From: Niallia endozanthoxylica
GTDB lineage: Bacteria; Bacillota; Bacilli; Bacillales; Cytobacillaceae
Reading direction: 5' to 3'
NCBI RefSeq assembly: GCF_008710145.1
Contig: NZ_VYKL01000028.1
Location: 62,001-126,000, forward strand
DNA length: 64,000 nucleotides
Part shown: positions 63,693 through 64,000 of the stretch, in pieces
Numbering within the stretch: position 1 is the stretch's first letter
Layout: each line of letters begins with the position of its first letter
The notes under the pieces: model-generated
Database searches by the model: none
What the model was told of the DNA's origin: nothing
The model's input: the letters and a program-made list of their open reading frames with translations, nothing else
Translations under genes and position numbers: made by a program

Positions 63693-64000
63693 ATGAGTTA
63701 TGGATTCTCTAATTATTATCCAATGAATTATTATCCTAGTTGTCATCAATCTTCTATGATGCGGAATATGTTCGCACAAGAAGCTGGTGGTTCTCCGGCA
63801 ACCATGCATTCTGGACCCGCGTTTTCCGTTCCAGTGGTACCAATGGGAACGGGGCAGAACTTTCCGGGAGCTGTGGTGGAAGAATCATTTATCGAAAATA
63901 TCCTGCGTTTCAACAAAGGTAAAATCGGTACCTTCTACTTTACTTATCAAGGAAACAACAAATGGAATGCAATGGTTTACCACGGGCGGGTAGAAACCGC
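63693..64000 (+). CDS. gerQ: Spore coat protein GerQ (cut by window edge)
   Basis: The first 102 codons are present. A Tyr/Asn/Met-rich N-terminus (MSYGFSNYYPMNYYP) leads to the conserved core AVVEESFIENILRFNKGKIG then TFYFTYQGNNKWNAMVYHG, as in B. subtilis GerQ (YwdL). GerQ is cross-linked into the coat and recruits CwlJ. AAGGAG lies 11 bases before the ATG. The 3' end is outside the window. Confidence 0.92.
   Translation, partial: MSYGFSNYYPMNYYPSCHQSSMMRNMFAQEAGGSPATMHSGPAFSVPVVPMGTGQNFPGAVVEESFIENILRFNKGKIGTFYFTYQGNNKWNAMVYHGRVET

Overview
The window comes from a low-GC, endospore-forming member of the Bacillaceae. The evidence is a cwlJ-gerQ spore germination pair, a Spo0E-like phosphatase, a GerMN lipoprotein, Bacillus-type Shine-Dalgarno sites (many with GTG or TTG starts), Rho-independent hairpins and families such as DUF2812/PadR, DUF4306, DUF3231 and CBO0543. 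The species cannot be named from the sequence alone. No rRNA, tRNA, CRISPR array or intact prophage was seen.

Layout. 0-4.7 kb: a truncated Baeyer-Villiger monooxygenase divergent from a LuxR-type regulator, small membrane proteins, a PadR/DUF2812 pair with twin operators, and a CinA-like amidase flanked by 60-bp direct repeats. 5-10 kb: an anaerobic sulfatase-maturing enzyme next to a secreted arylsulfatase, then a ROK regulator. 10.9-19.7 kb: GntP permease, ferredoxin, phenylacetate-CoA ligase, YerA-like adenine deaminase, nitronate monooxygenase-like protein, EamA exporter and GNAT. 20-25 kb: sporulation/repair genes and a broken acr3 beside an intact arsC. 25-30 kb: a fructose PTS operon (fruR-fruK-fruA) with an HPr gene and a dead HPr duplicate. 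30-41 kb: katG, then a cobalamin-riboswitch-controlled nrdH-nrdI-nrdE-nrdF cluster in which nrdE and nrdF each carry a small ORF-less group I intron, then a large-subunit catalase. 42-45 kb: metE behind a second cobalamin riboswitch. 45-52 kb: a repeat-rich stretch with a yrdB-like gene split by a dead TnpB element, coaD and an MFS transporter. 52-64 kb: Spo0E-like protein, a PAS-GGDEF-EAL protein, a soluble chemoreceptor, and an IclR-centred group (MaoC, IclR, ketopantoate-reductase-like, LLM monooxygenase, interrupted catE, FMN reductase) sharing GTTTCA-N5-TGAAAC palindromes, then DUF3231, cwlJ and gerQ.

Themes. Both B12 riboswitches control enzymes that have B12-dependent counterparts in other pathways (MetE against MetH; class Ib against class II ribonucleotide reductase), so vitamin B12 would switch off two B12-independent routes. 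Oxidative-stress genes (katG, katE) bracket the manganese/iron ribonucleotide reductase. Several genes fit breakdown of cyclic or aromatic compounds (monooxygenases, PaaK, ferredoxin, CatE, FMN reductase).

The 25-63 kb part carries about 13 copies of an imperfect palindrome of about 80 bp that starts TGAAAC. In at least six copies this TGA is the stop codon of the adjoining gene. Two copies have been invaded by a miniature inverted-repeat element with 8-9 bp target duplications. Pseudogenes and remnants are frequent (acr3, HPr, Fic, PH-domain, aldo/keto reductase, TnpB, yrdB, catE, a ROK paralogue, a DUF3231 copy, a transposase tail).
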